Shown: positions 8,283 through 16,769, counted from the first letter of the stretch. The stretch is 29,009 bases of DNA from CAXQZM01 sp964228455 (GCA_964228455.1 CAXQZM010000105.1:1-29009), one strand, 5' to 3'. Notes: generated by a model not told the origin, from the letters alone. Numbers and translations are program-made.

Positions 8283-9128
8283 CTAATTGCGGATCTCATC
8301 TTCAACACCATTCGCGAGAACACCCAAGTTTGACACAGATACCTCGATGCTATCACCAGGCATAAGCCATTTAGGGGGATCCAACTGTGCGCCGCGCCCG
8401 AAAGGTGTGCCAGTTAGAATAATGTCTCCAGGTGAAAGCTCACAGAAAGTAGAAACATACGACAAGATCCCTCTGAAAGAACACAACATTTGACTTGTTT
8501 TTGCCTGTTGGCGAATTTCGCCATTTACTCTCGTTGTTATCTCCGCATCCTCAAGCAATTCTGGCCCTGAAAATGGAACCAACCAAGGACCCATTGAACC
8601 AGATCTGCTCCAGTTCTTACCCTGTGTAACGCTCATTTTTGCGTGTGACATCCAATCTTGGACAGTGCCATCATTGCATAGAGTGACAGCAGCGATATGA
8701 TCGTATGCGTCGGCCTCTATAATGCGGCGGCCACCACGCCCAACAACCAATGCAATTTCACCTTCATAATCTAGTTGTTCAGATTCTATCGGACGCACCA
8801 AGTTCTCTTGGTGCCCTACAAAGCTGCCAATGTAGCGCTGAAACAAACTCAACCCAACTGCCGGTGATGAAGCTAGCTCCCCCGAGTTATCTGGAAAATT
8901 TTTTCCAACACCAAATAGCTTGCTGGGTCGAGAAAGCGGGGGTTGTAAACTAACATCAGAAAGCTGAAGGCTCGTCCGACCGCCAATTAGTAGTTGGTCA
9001 AATCCAACTGAACTAGCGATATGAGATAGATCCAGCCATTCTCCACGCAATTCATACACATCTATACCATCGGTGGCACCAAAACCTTTGCGTCCGTCAG
9101 GATCGACATAAGAAATATACTTCATCAT
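8283..9128 (-). CDS. Fumarylacetoacetate hydrolase family protein
   Basis: About 281 residues from the ATG at 9128 (ATGATG, so 9125 is equally possible; a TTG extends the frame to 9155). The core shows the FAH metal site LDYEGEIALVVGRGGR with its acidic ligands, NDGTVQDWM, and ILTGTPFGRGAQ near the C-terminus. Members hydrolyse acylpyruvates, decarboxylate oxaloacetate or hydrate/isomerise 2-oxo-dienoates in aromatic and sugar-acid catabolism. The exact reaction cannot be read from sequence. The HpaI-type aldolase gene lies about 95 bp upstream on the same strand. Together they suggest handling of 2-oxo-acid intermediates. Confidence 0.88.
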   Translation of the reverse strand: MMKYISYVDPDGRKGFGATDGIDVYELRGEWLDLSHIASSVGFDQLLIGGRTSLQLSDVSLQPPLSRPSKLFGVGKNFPDNSGELASSPAVGLSLFQRYIGSFVGHQENLVRPIESEQLDYEGEIALVVGRGGRRIIEADAYDHIAAVTLCNDGTVQDWMSHAKMSVTQGKNWSRSGSMGPWLVPFSGPELLEDAEITTRVNGEIRQQAKTSQMLCSFRGILSYVSTFCELSPGDIILTGTPFGRGAQLDPPKWLMPGDSIEVSVSNLGVLANGVEDEIRN

Positions 9129-9223
9129 CAAGCTATAATTACCTTGGGATTTCAAAATTTACTCAGGATGAAAGGCCACCCTACATCTAAGTCAAACACA
9201 AGAAAGACTTTGGCTTCTGGCTA

Positions 9224-9988
9224 CTAAGAGCCACCTTTAATGTTTGCAAGTAGCGCATCTGCAGATTGAGCTAGAAGTGCAGTGTCTAAGCCACATGCTA
9301 CAAAGGTAAATCCCTCAGCCAGTAGCAATTTGGCTTGCTGTGGGTTGAGAGTGAGTGTCCCTACAGGAACGCCTCTTGCAATTAGCGCCTTCGCTATGGG
9401 CATCACTGCCTGCCAAACCTCAGCTTCAGAAGGATCCCCACCATAACCCATATCCGCGCTGATATCTGCTGGCCCAAAGAAAATACCATCAACCCCCTCG
9501 ACATCCGAGATTTCCTGAGCCTGCTGCAGTGCCGAAGCACTCTCTATTTGTAATATAATCGCAGTCTCTGCTTCGACTGATTTCTTATAGTCTGAATCCC
9601 GACCATAATTAGACGCCCGAACCACGCCAGCAGAACCACGAATACCCTTTGGCGGATATTGTGTTGAAGCAACGGCAGCCTCTGCTTCGTTCACTGACTG
9701 CACCATAGGGAATATGATGCCAGGAGCCCCTAAATCCATTAACTGCTTCACTTCTAATGGGTCGTTCCAAATTGGGCGAACAAGCGGGGTTGTTTCCGAT
9801 CCCGCGAAAGCCTGCAACTGACGACCCACTTGAGCATATGAATTTGGAGCATGTTCCATGTCACACACTGCCCAATCATACCCAGCTCCTGCAACAATTT
9901 CAGTATTTAATGGATCAGGATTGGAGACCCATAGTCCAACCTGCTTCTGACCTGCCTTTATTGCTCTCTTAAACTGGTTTATTTTCAT
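9224..9988 (-). CDS. HpaI-type class II aldolase (2-oxo-acid aldolase)
   Basis: 254 residues, full length for the HpcH/HpaI family of metal-dependent pyruvate aldolases, which cleave 4-hydroxy-2-oxo acids into pyruvate and an aldehyde. The catalytic layout is intact: CDMEHAP with His46, Arg71 in VRPIWND, and metal ligands Glu149 (LQIES) and Asp175 (GPADIS). The SD-like AGAGGA just before the ATG at 9988 supports the start. It is divergent from the phospho-lyase operon with 133 bp between starts. The natural substrate is unknown; candidates include 4-hydroxy-2-oxoheptanedioate and 2-keto-3-deoxy sugar acids. Confidence 0.9.
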   Translation of the reverse strand: MKINQFKRAIKAGQKQVGLWVSNPDPLNTEIVAGAGYDWAVCDMEHAPNSYAQVGRQLQAFAGSETTPLVRPIWNDPLEVKQLMDLGAPGIIFPMVQSVNEAEAAVASTQYPPKGIRGSAGVVRASNYGRDSDYKKSVEAETAIILQIESASALQQAQEISDVEGVDGIFFGPADISADMGYGGDPSEAEVWQAVMPIAKALIARGVPVGTLTLNPQQAKLLLAEGFTFVACGLDTALLAQSADALLANIKGGS

Positions 9989-10052
9989 CGTTTCCTCTCG
10001 AAATGTGAAGTTGCAAGTATCTCAATCCGCTTACAATTTGATACTATATGCC

Positions 10053-10081
10053 TTGACGCCAAATATCTACCTTTCAATAAA
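10053..10081 (+). promoter_or_regulatory. Possible promoter of the phospho-lyase/kinase/decarboxylase operon
   Basis: TTGACG (10053-10058), a 17-base spacer and AATAAA (10076-10081) give a reasonable sigma-70-like match about 40 bases before the ATG at 10122. That start has no visible Shine-Dalgarno sequence. A second AT-rich TATAAA lies at 10112-10117. Confidence 0.3.
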
Positions 10082-10121
10082 AGTATTGGCCTAGCGATCA
10101 GTATGGTTCAGTATAAACTAT

Positions 10122-11381
10122 ATGGTTGAGACCTTGACTCAAAAACGTGACCGACTTCTCGGCCCTAACGTCCAGCTATTTTATAGTGAACCCATCCATC
10201 TGGTGAAGGGGGAAGGCGCTTGGGTCTGGGACAAGCAAGGTAACCGCTATTTAGATTTTTACAATAACGTGCCTCATGTAGGTCATTGCCACCCAAAAGT
10301 AGTCAAAGCAATTTCAGATCAAGCATCTCAGCTTAATACTCACACGAGATATCTCCACGATTACATTGTTACTTACGCAGAGAAACTAACAAATAAAATG
10401 GCTGAAGGCCTCGAGACTGTCTTGATGACTTGCACCGGATCTGAAGCAAATGATGTGGCGTTGCGAATGGCACGAGCGGTTACAGGTAACCATGGTATTA
10501 TAGCGACCTCACATACATATCATGGCAATACAGAGCTCGTTTCTCGTCTCTCCAAGTCATCAAACCCACCCCCCGGTGGCTCTGGTAATTTTGTTCGTTT
10601 TGTAACTGCTCCCGATAGTCTTCGTGGCGCGTCCTCTGAACAGCTTGCAGCAGAAGTAAAAGTCGCAGCGGATAGTTTGAGACAAAGCGGCGCAGGCTTA
10701 TCAGCGTTTTTGATATGCCCAACTTTTGTAAACGAAGGTTTGCCACAACTGCCGCAAGGCTGGCTCCAACAAGTTATTACTGAGGTGAAAAAAGCGGGTG
10801 GTTTATTTGTTGCTGATGAAGTTCAACCTGGGTTTGGACGAATTGGTTCACATTTTTGGGGTCACGAATTCCAGGGTGTTAAACCTGATATTGTCACCTT
10901 AGGAAAACCTATGGCTAACGGTCATCCAGTAGGCGCCGTTGTCACCTCTTCAGACATAATGTCTGCCTTTAGATCTTCATACTCGTACTTTAATACCTTT
11001 GGGGGAAATCCCGTATCTTGTGCGGCTGCGCTTGCCACATTGGAAGTCATAGAAGAGGAAAATTTACAGCAGCACGCAGCTGAAATGGGGTACTATCTTT
11101 TAACTGAGCTCCGCAGCCTAGCAGCGAATTACGACTTCATAGGGGACATTCGCGGTATGGGCCTGTTTTTTGCGATAGAGTTTGTGAATCATGATGGGGA
11201 ACCCGCCCCTGAACTTTGCCAATCTGTACCGGATATGATGAAGCGTCGGGGTGTCCTGATAAATTTCTTCGGAGCCCAAAGAAATAACCTTAAATGCCGG
11301 CCACCATTAGCGATAAGCAGAAATGCCGCAGATTTTTTTGTGCAAACGCTGGCAGATGTGCTTAATGACATTAAACAGTAA
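10122..11381 (+). CDS. Class III PLP enzyme resembling ethanolamine-phosphate / phosphohydroxylysine phospho-lyases
   Basis: 419 residues with the class III aminotransferase fold. The schiff-base Lys262 lies in VTLGKPMANGHPVGAV, and the PLP-binding Asp precedes EVQPGFGR. Several blocks resemble the human ETNPPL/PHYKPL subgroup more than ordinary omega-transaminases: an N-terminal KRDRLLGPNVQLFY, YLDFYNNVPHVGHCHP, TRYLHDYIVTYAEKL, FGRIGSHFW, and FNTFGGNPVSCAAALA. These enzymes eliminate phosphate and ammonia from a phospho-amino-alcohol to give an aldehyde. The next gene, which overlaps this one, is an APH-fold kinase, as expected if it makes that phosphate ester. A plain aminotransferase role is the main alternative. 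The start lacks a ribosome binding site. Confidence 0.87.
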   Translation: MVETLTQKRDRLLGPNVQLFYSEPIHLVKGEGAWVWDKQGNRYLDFYNNVPHVGHCHPKVVKAISDQASQLNTHTRYLHDYIVTYAEKLTNKMAEGLETVLMTCTGSEANDVALRMARAVTGNHGIIATSHTYHGNTELVSRLSKSSNPPPGGSGNFVRFVTAPDSLRGASSEQLAAEVKVAADSLRQSGAGLSAFLICPTFVNEGLPQLPQGWLQQVITEVKKAGGLFVADEVQPGFGRIGSHFWGHEFQGVKPDIVTLGKPMANGHPVGAVVTSSDIMSAFRSSYSYFNTFGGNPVSCAAALATLEVIEEENLQQHAAEMGYYLLTELRSLAANYDFIGDIRGMGLFFAIEFVNHDGEPAPELCQSVPDMMKRRGVLINFFGAQRNNLKCRPPLAISRNAADFFVQTLADVLNDIKQ

Positions 11382-12204
11382 AGTATTAAAAGCTTTTGGA
11401 CTGAGCGGACAACTACAGCTCATCGCCCAACGGGAAAATCGTGTCTATAGAGTCGGCGGATGGGCAATTCGGGCTCACCGACCTAATTATAGAACGTTTG
11501 CCGAGATAGAGGCTGAACTTTCACTACTGGCAATCCTAAACGAAGCGAATTGTGAAGTCCCTAAGCCAGGTTTCGCTCAAAATATTGATGATCAGATATA
11601 TTCCTCTGTAAGCTGGATTGATGGCAAAACATTATCCGAGCTCTCAAACATTCCACTCGATATATTTCAGGCATTAGGCCATCTCTTGAAGAAAATTCAT
11701 CGAGTCCCTATCCCAAGACTTCAGCGCCCTATTTGGGATGTTGACGCTATACTTGGCGAAGCCCCACTTTGGGGGCGTTGGCAAGATCACCCAGATCTAA
11801 CAACCGAACAATACAAAATTTTTTCATTGTTAAGGTCATGCCCTGCACTTCCAGAACTCCAGTTGGTACATGGAGATGCTTTAAGGGAAAACGTTATGGT
11901 GGTTGGGAATATTGTCTACCTGATAGACTTTGATGACTGCGCATACTCTTATCCCAGTTTCGATATCGCAACCATTCTCGCAAAAGAATGGCAAAATCCA
12001 TCATATGAGGATATAAAAAATGCGCTACTTATTGGCTATGGGAGTGTTGCGGAGAGAGAGCTAAGTTTTATGCTTGCTCTCCGCGCACTGACTTATGTTG
12101 GCTGGGTTAAGGATCGAATAATGGAGCCAAATATTGCTGCTAAGTCGCGAGAGGTTTTGGACCGCGCTGAATACTTTGCGCGCCAATATATTGAAACTGT
12201 TTGA
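11365..12204 (+). CDS. APH-fold small-molecule kinase (aminoglycoside phosphotransferase family)
   Basis: 279 residues from the ATG at 11365. The open frame reaches back to 11323, with another ATG at 11356, but homology begins close to SKVLKAFGL. The kinase motifs are intact: the catalytic loop VHGDALRENVMV (His169, Asp171, Asn176) and the metal-binding LIDFDDC (Asp188). The fold phosphorylates hydroxyl groups of small amines or amino acids (choline, homoserine, hydroxylysine, aminoglycosides). The gene overlaps the upstream phospho-lyase-like gene by 17 bases, implying translational coupling. That context favours an amino-alcohol or hydroxy-amino-acid substrate over antibiotic resistance. 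Specific substrate unknown. Confidence 0.85.
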   Translation: MTLNSKVLKAFGLSGQLQLIAQRENRVYRVGGWAIRAHRPNYRTFAEIEAELSLLAILNEANCEVPKPGFAQNIDDQIYSSVSWIDGKTLSELSNIPLDIFQALGHLLKKIHRVPIPRLQRPIWDVDAILGEAPLWGRWQDHPDLTTEQYKIFSLLRSCPALPELQLVHGDALRENVMVVGNIVYLIDFDDCAYSYPSFDIATILAKEWQNPSYEDIKNALLIGYGSVAERELSFMLALRALTYVGWVKDRIMEPNIAAKSREVLDRAEYFARQYIETV

Positions 12205-12228
12205 GACTTACTAAAAAGGCGAAGCATT

Positions 12229-13617
12229 ATGAATTTTGACGACTTTGAAGCATGGTCAAAGCATTTTGCGAGTTGGGCTGCAGATTATCACCGAACCCTT
12301 CGTGACAAACCTGTGCGGCCTAACCTGGAATTCGGAAGCACTCTATCTAAGCTAGCAAAATCCCCGCCCACAAAATCTGAGCCTATGGACGAAATCTTTG
12401 AAGATTTTAAAAACATAATACTGCCTGGCATAACTCATTGGCAGCACCCTCGATTTTTTGCTTATTTCCCCGCGAATGCTGCACCTGCCTCCATTCTAGC
12501 AGAACAGCTTGTCGGTGCTTTAGCTTCTCAGTGCATGATATGGCAAACATCGCCCTCAGCCACAGAATTGGAAATTAGAGTAATAGAATGGCTCAAAGAA
12601 GCCCTAGGTCTCCCGGATAACTTACAGGGAGTCATACAGGATAGTGCGTCATCTGCCACCTTGAGCGCAGTCTTAACTATGCGCGAACAGGCTCTGGGCT
12701 TTAAGGGTAATATTTCGGGCTTAAGTGGATACTCGAGATTACGTATTTATTGCTCTGACCAGGTGCACAGTTCAGTGGACCGTGCCATCTGGGTTGCTGG
12801 TATTGGTCAAGATAATCTAGTAAAACTACCGAACGTTGGTCCAAACCACTCAATGGATGCAAGCGCCCTCAAAGAAGCCATAAAAAATGATCGAAAAAAA
12901 GGATATATCCCAGCTGGGGTTATCGGCTGCATCGGCGGAACATCCATCGGTGCCTGCGACAGATTAACTGAAATATTGTCCATCGCTCAATACGAGAACC
13001 TTTATAGTCATGTTGATGCCGCTTGGGCTGGTTCAGCATTTATATGCCCTGAATTCCGCGCCCTTTGGGGCGGAATTGAATTGGCGGATTCAATCGTCTT
13101 TAATCCTCATAAATGGCTAGGCGCTCAGTTTGACTGTTCAATACAATTTTTAAGAAAACCAGAATTACAATTGAACACGCTAAAGGTCCAACCAGAGTAT
13201 TTAAAAACTATAGGGCATGATGATGCTCCTAATTTTTCCGAATGGACAATTCCTCTAGGTCGCCGTTTTCGTGCTCTCAAAATTTGGTTCTTAATAAGAG
13301 CTTATGGGCTTGAGGGCCTTCAAACAATGATCCGAAATCATGTCTTTTGGGCTGAAAAAGTTTGTGAAGAAGTCCGCAAAACACCTGGCCTAGAAATCAT
13401 AACTGAACCAGCACTCAGCCTTTTTACCTTCGCCGCGAAAAGCAATTCAAAAACAATCAATTTATTAGAAAAAATTAATGCGGATGGGAGAATTTACCTA
13501 ACCCAGACTAAAATAAAGAATCGCACTGTTATTCGCTTCACAGCGGGAACATGGCAAATGGCTGAGGCCGATGCTGATGCCGCTATCTCAGTTATAAGGG
13601 AGTTGCACTCAAACTAG
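12229..13617 (+). CDS. Aromatic-L-amino-acid decarboxylase-family PLP enzyme with Tyr-to-Phe at catalytic loop
   Basis: 462 residues, full length for group II PLP decarboxylases. Seen: HPRFFAYFPANAAPASILAE, QCMIWQTSPSATELE, QVHSSVDRA (the PLP-stacking His), SHVDAAWAGSAF (the PLP Asp), and NPHKWLGAQFDCS with Lys295. In the mobile loop before IPLGRRFRALKIWF, animal and many bacterial enzymes carry a catalytic Tyr (human Tyr332). Here the aligned segment is NFSEW, giving Phe336. In plant aromatic aldehyde synthases and a Tyr332Phe pig mutant, that change favours oxidative deamination to an aldehyde over simple decarboxylation (established knowledge). AAGG about ten bases before the ATG and a 24-bp gap to the kinase gene support an operon. 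Substrate unproven. Confidence 0.88.
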   Translation: MNFDDFEAWSKHFASWAADYHRTLRDKPVRPNLEFGSTLSKLAKSPPTKSEPMDEIFEDFKNIILPGITHWQHPRFFAYFPANAAPASILAEQLVGALASQCMIWQTSPSATELEIRVIEWLKEALGLPDNLQGVIQDSASSATLSAVLTMREQALGFKGNISGLSGYSRLRIYCSDQVHSSVDRAIWVAGIGQDNLVKLPNVGPNHSMDASALKEAIKNDRKKGYIPAGVIGCIGGTSIGACDRLTEILSIAQYENLYSHVDAAWAGSAFICPEFRALWGGIELADSIVFNPHKWLGAQFDCSIQFLRKPELQLNTLKVQPEYLKTIGHDDAPNFSEWTIPLGRRFRALKIWFLIRAYGLEGLQTMIRNHVFWAEKVCEEVRKTPGLEIITEPALSLFTFAAKSNSKTINLLEKINADGRIYLTQTKIKNRTVIRFTAGTWQMAEADADAAISVIRELHSN

Positions 13618-13623
13618 GTCCGA

Positions 13624-14814
13624 CTAAACTTTTTGCCATGACCCATCTTGTTGATGAGACTTGACTGCTGCATTGATGAACTTAACGCCTTCTAATCCAT
13701 CAGTAACTTCTGGATGCCGACCCCAGTTCTGATCAACAGTAATTCCATCTCGAGCAGCAGCAATTGCCATTGCAAATTCTAAATAAAGATTTGCCCAAGC
13801 CTCCATTATGCCCTCTGGGAAGCCCCTACCGGCTCGCACCAGGCGCTCCACAGTTGGAGAAACACCATGACCGTGACCCCTAGTTATGATCTGATCAGGT
13901 TGACCAAATTTTGATAGCTTAAGGTAATCCGCATTCTCAAGATCCCACTCCAAACCTCCTTGGCTGCCGAAAATCCTAAAACGAAGCCCTCCACGATTTC
14001 CTGAAGCGTAGCGTGTCGCAAGCAGAGTACCGGGTATTTCATTAGCATGTCTTGTGCTTATGAAAACCGTATCTTCGAGCGCTTTAGGCGCGCCCAAAAC
14101 ATGCATATCGGCTCTGACATGAGTAAGTGGCAATCCAGATACAAAGCTTCCAAGGTGGGCCGCGTGCGTGCCGATATCACCCGTACAACTTGTTGGACCA
14201 GACTGCTTAGGATCGAGACGCCATTTGACATGATCTGCGTCCAGCACACCCTCCGCCATCATCCAATCTTGCATGAATTCAGTATGTATTTGATTGACCT
14301 CACCAATTTCGCCGGCCGCGACCAATTCTCGTGCCTGTCGAACCATTGGTATGCACGACATAGCATAACCCACAGCAAAAACTGCACCTCTCGTATTAAC
14401 TTGTTTAACGAGCGTTTGTGCTTCTTCCACCTCATTGGTCAGCGGTTTGTCACACAGAACAGCAACACCTTCATCTAGAAATGCTTTTGCAGCTGGAAAA
14501 TGCAAATGATTGGGAGTGGTGACCATAACAGCATCAATCCCATCTGTTCTTTTAGCCTCCTCTCGCGCCATTTCTTCAAATGAAGCGTAGCACCTATTAG
14601 GCTCAATATACCAGTTAGATCCTCGTTTCTGCGCCTTGGCCGGGTCAGATGAAAGGGCACCCGCGACTATATCCCAACATTCAGTCATTCTTGCCGCAGC
14701 ACTTTGCGTTGAGGCAATCCTACCACCTCCAACGACCCCAAGGCGCAGACGACGGTTAAGCCGAGGGTAAGGTCCAGTGGTAGCGAAATTTTCGGGAAGT
14801 AAACAACTAGACAT
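13624..14814 (-). CDS. Gfo/Idh/MocA-family NAD(P)-dependent dehydrogenase (1)
   Basis: 396 residues from the ATG at 14814. A GTG at 14826, overlapping the upstream stop by four bases, would give 400 residues and is equally plausible. The N-terminal Rossmann fold is LGVVGGGRIA, and LCDKPLTN carries the family's catalytic Lys as DKP rather than the usual EKP. The C-terminal half has DIGTHAAHLGSFVSG, with the Asp and His that line the sugar site. Such enzymes oxidise a hydroxyl of inositols, aldoses or sugar acids. It is the last gene of a three-gene minus-strand unit (16629 to 13624) and convergent with the decarboxylase-family gene, with only six bases between the stops. Confidence 0.9.
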   Translation of the reverse strand: MSSCLLPENFATTGPYPRLNRRLRLGVVGGGRIASTQSAAARMTECWDIVAGALSSDPAKAQKRGSNWYIEPNRCYASFEEMAREEAKRTDGIDAVMVTTPNHLHFPAAKAFLDEGVAVLCDKPLTNEVEEAQTLVKQVNTRGAVFAVGYAMSCIPMVRQARELVAAGEIGEVNQIHTEFMQDWMMAEGVLDADHVKWRLDPKQSGPTSCTGDIGTHAAHLGSFVSGLPLTHVRADMHVLGAPKALEDTVFISTRHANEIPGTLLATRYASGNRGGLRFRIFGSQGGLEWDLENADYLKLSKFGQPDQIITRGHGHGVSPTVERLVRAGRGFPEGIMEAWANLYLEFAMAIAAARDGITVDQNWGRHPEVTDGLEGVKFINAAVKSHQQDGSWQKV

Positions 14815-14822
14815 ATTGATTC

Positions 14823-15479
14823 TCACGATGGTGGATTAGCGCCGTTTGGCAGGAACTCTAAGGCCATAAAAATACTTGGAGTTATAGTTTCAAATTGATG
14901 CCAGGGATAGTTCCCATCTGCATCATACATTGGTCTATGAGTAACACCCGGCGCCATTATCTCTTCTAAATAAAGAGTACTAAGGTCCTGCTCAGCGCAC
15001 TGTTGCATTTTTCCTAAACCTACAATTTGAGTATGTACTTCTCGGAAACCTGGAATTGCACAGAACGGATGCTCCTTGTGGAGTCCAACATTTAGAGGAA
15101 TTGAAGCCGAATGATAAAATGTTAACCCCATTTGCCCAAGCCACACCTTCGGTGACATGTAGTGTTCAACTCCGCGCAATCGCTCTTCTCCCCGCAACTC
15201 AAAAGCGCTAGGCCAAACTTGGCGAATTGAAGCCATCAGGTCAGCTTCATCTTTATATTTGTCAAACCCAAACACGAGCAACACTTTATCAACCCTTATC
15301 AATTGAGCATTCACGACAATTATTGACTGAAGGGGGGTCAGGGTCTGACCCTCAATGAAGATGCTGTCATCTCCCACATTTATGACAATTGCGCGGCCGA
15401 CAACATCATAGGATTCAACTGCCGAAACAAACGTAACATCAAAGAAAGGCTGAGCTATATCTATAGTTTGTGAGGACAT
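14823..15479 (-). CDS. Unrecognised conserved-looking protein, possible cupin fold
   Basis: 218 residues with no signal peptide or membrane segment. I do not recognise the family. The C-terminal half is rich in His, Glu and Gln: GLHKEHPFCAIPGFREVHTQ, then GKMQQC, then THRPMYDADG and YPWHQFETIT. Spaced strands with these residues look like a metal-binding beta-barrel (cupin-like), an impression from pattern only. It is wedged between two Gfo/Idh/MocA genes: its ATG at 15479 starts one base after the upstream stop, and its TGA overlaps the downstream GTG. Tight coupling suggests it acts on the same substrate, perhaps as an isomerase, epimerase or lactone-handling enzyme. Confidence 0.8.
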   Translation of the reverse strand: MSSQTIDIAQPFFDVTFVSAVESYDVVGRAIVINVGDDSIFIEGQTLTPLQSIIVVNAQLIRVDKVLLVFGFDKYKDEADLMASIRQVWPSAFELRGEERLRGVEHYMSPKVWLGQMGLTFYHSASIPLNVGLHKEHPFCAIPGFREVHTQIVGLGKMQQCAEQDLSTLYLEEIMAPGVTHRPMYDADGNYPWHQFETITPSIFMALEFLPNGANPPS

Positions 15480-15480
15480 C

Positions 15481-16629
15481 TTAAGTATCTGTAGGAAATG
15501 AGGTTGGTAAGGCAGCTGGCTTTGCGCATGTTGAATTTATTTCTTGGTACGCACCCGCCTGAGGTGCATCTTCAATGGCGGCCATTACATCGAATACATG
15601 ATAAGCTAGTTCGCCACTTGCTCTAGCCGGCCTACTATCTCGAATAGCGTAAGCCATGTCGAGCAGGCCAAGACCGCGACTATCTTGATTGTAGCCGTGA
15701 ACATTAGGAATTACTTCCCAATCTTCTCTACCAGTAGGCCTTGGTTGATGGGACCATCTTGATGTTTTGCGCGTTTTAAGGTGAACTTGTCCTCCAAAAA
15801 TATTAGCTCCATGGACCGGATCCGGATCAAAAATAGAGATCGTTCCCTCTTCACCGTACATTTCGAACCTTGGGGTTTCACTGTCCCACACATCAAAACT
15901 CATAGTCATGTGTCCTATCACACCAGAAGTAAACTCAAGTAAGCTCAGAGAGTGCGTATCAACTTCTACATTAATCATTTGCCCATGACGTGGACCATTC
16001 TCAATCATTCTTTGGTCAAAAGTTCGCCTCGCCATACCTGCAACTCTTTTGATTGGCCCAAGACAGGAAATCATGGCCGTTAGATAGTAGGGGCCCAAGT
16101 CTAATAATGGGCCGCCTCCAGTCTGATAGTAAAAATCTGGATTTGGATGATGGCGTTCCGTTCCATGAGTGCCGACGAAAGCGAAGACTCCGGTTGGCTT
16201 CCCAATTCGTCCAGAATCTATAGCGTGCCTGACCGTCTGCCAGCGACCACCTAAAAAGGTATCTGGAGCATTACCAATGTAGAGGCTTTTTTCCTGCGCA
16301 AGATTTAATAAGGTTTTCCCGTCGGCTAAGTTAGTTACAAAAGGCTTTTCCGAATAAACATGTTTTCCACTTTCCAAAGCTCGTTGGCTTATATCGAAGT
16401 GCGCTGCAGGAATTGTCAGATTCAGCACGCAATCAACATCTGGATCATTATAGATTTCTTCTGGCTCACATGCTTTGGGCAGCCCATATCTAGAGGCCTT
16501 GAGCTGAGCTTCGGCAAAATCAAGACCCGCACACGATGTTAACTCTAACGCCTCAAATCTTTGGCAATTATCAAAATAAATATCGCTTATGCGACCACAT
16601 CCGATGACCCCCACCCTTAGCGGCTTCAT
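15481..16629 (-). CDS. Gfo/Idh/MocA-family NAD(P)-dependent dehydrogenase (2)
   Basis: 382 residues. The Rossmann motif is VGVIGCGRI (Gly7, Gly10 and Gly12), and YSEKPFVTN carries the canonical EKP with Lys95. GGGPLLDLGPYYL supplies the active-site Asp and Tyr in place of the commoner Asp/His pair. It is the first gene of the minus-strand trio and only distantly similar to the third gene, so the two probably oxidise different positions or different intermediates. A 217-bp gap upstream holds a copy of the shared palindrome (16770-16782) and two hairpins. The ribosome binding site is weak. Confidence 0.9.
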   Translation of the reverse strand: MKPLRVGVIGCGRISDIYFDNCQRFEALELTSCAGLDFAEAQLKASRYGLPKACEPEEIYNDPDVDCVLNLTIPAAHFDISQRALESGKHVYSEKPFVTNLADGKTLLNLAQEKSLYIGNAPDTFLGGRWQTVRHAIDSGRIGKPTGVFAFVGTHGTERHHPNPDFYYQTGGGPLLDLGPYYLTAMISCLGPIKRVAGMARRTFDQRMIENGPRHGQMINVEVDTHSLSLLEFTSGVIGHMTMSFDVWDSETPRFEMYGEEGTISIFDPDPVHGANIFGGQVHLKTRKTSRWSHQPRPTGREDWEVIPNVHGYNQDSRGLGLLDMAYAIRDSRPARASGELAYHVFDVMAAIEDAPQAGAYQEINSTCAKPAALPTSFPTDT

Positions 16630-16665
16630 TTTTTCTTACCGCCTAGGTGAAAAAATACCGGAGAG

Positions 16666-16709
16666 CTCAGCTCAACAAGCTGAGTAGATCTTTTGTTCGA
16701 TGATCTACT
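16666..16709. promoter_or_regulatory. Two overlapping inverted repeats in the leader of the dehydrogenase operon
   Basis: AGTAGATC (16683-16690) pairs with GATCTACT (16702-16709), and CTCAGC (16666-16671) pairs with GCTGAG (16679-16684). They share two bases and sit between the shared palindrome and the start at 16629. In the minus direction a run of six T follows, eight bases after the second stem. This could be an attenuator, or a weak terminator for gntR read-through. Function not shown. Confidence 0.35.
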
Positions 16710-16769
16710 TTGATTCCGCGCCACTTTATTTCCGAAAGCCCCTCATACTTAATATATGATAGCCTCAAT

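Noticed and set aside
9461..9477. Extra operator-like ATATC/GATAT stretch inside the aldolase gene
   Set aside because: It lacks the invariant TCTGATATT half and lies within coding sequence outside the GntR locus.
11365..12204. Aminoglycoside resistance gene
   Set aside because: The APH fold is shared by many metabolic kinases, and operon overlap with a phospho-lyase-like gene points to metabolism.
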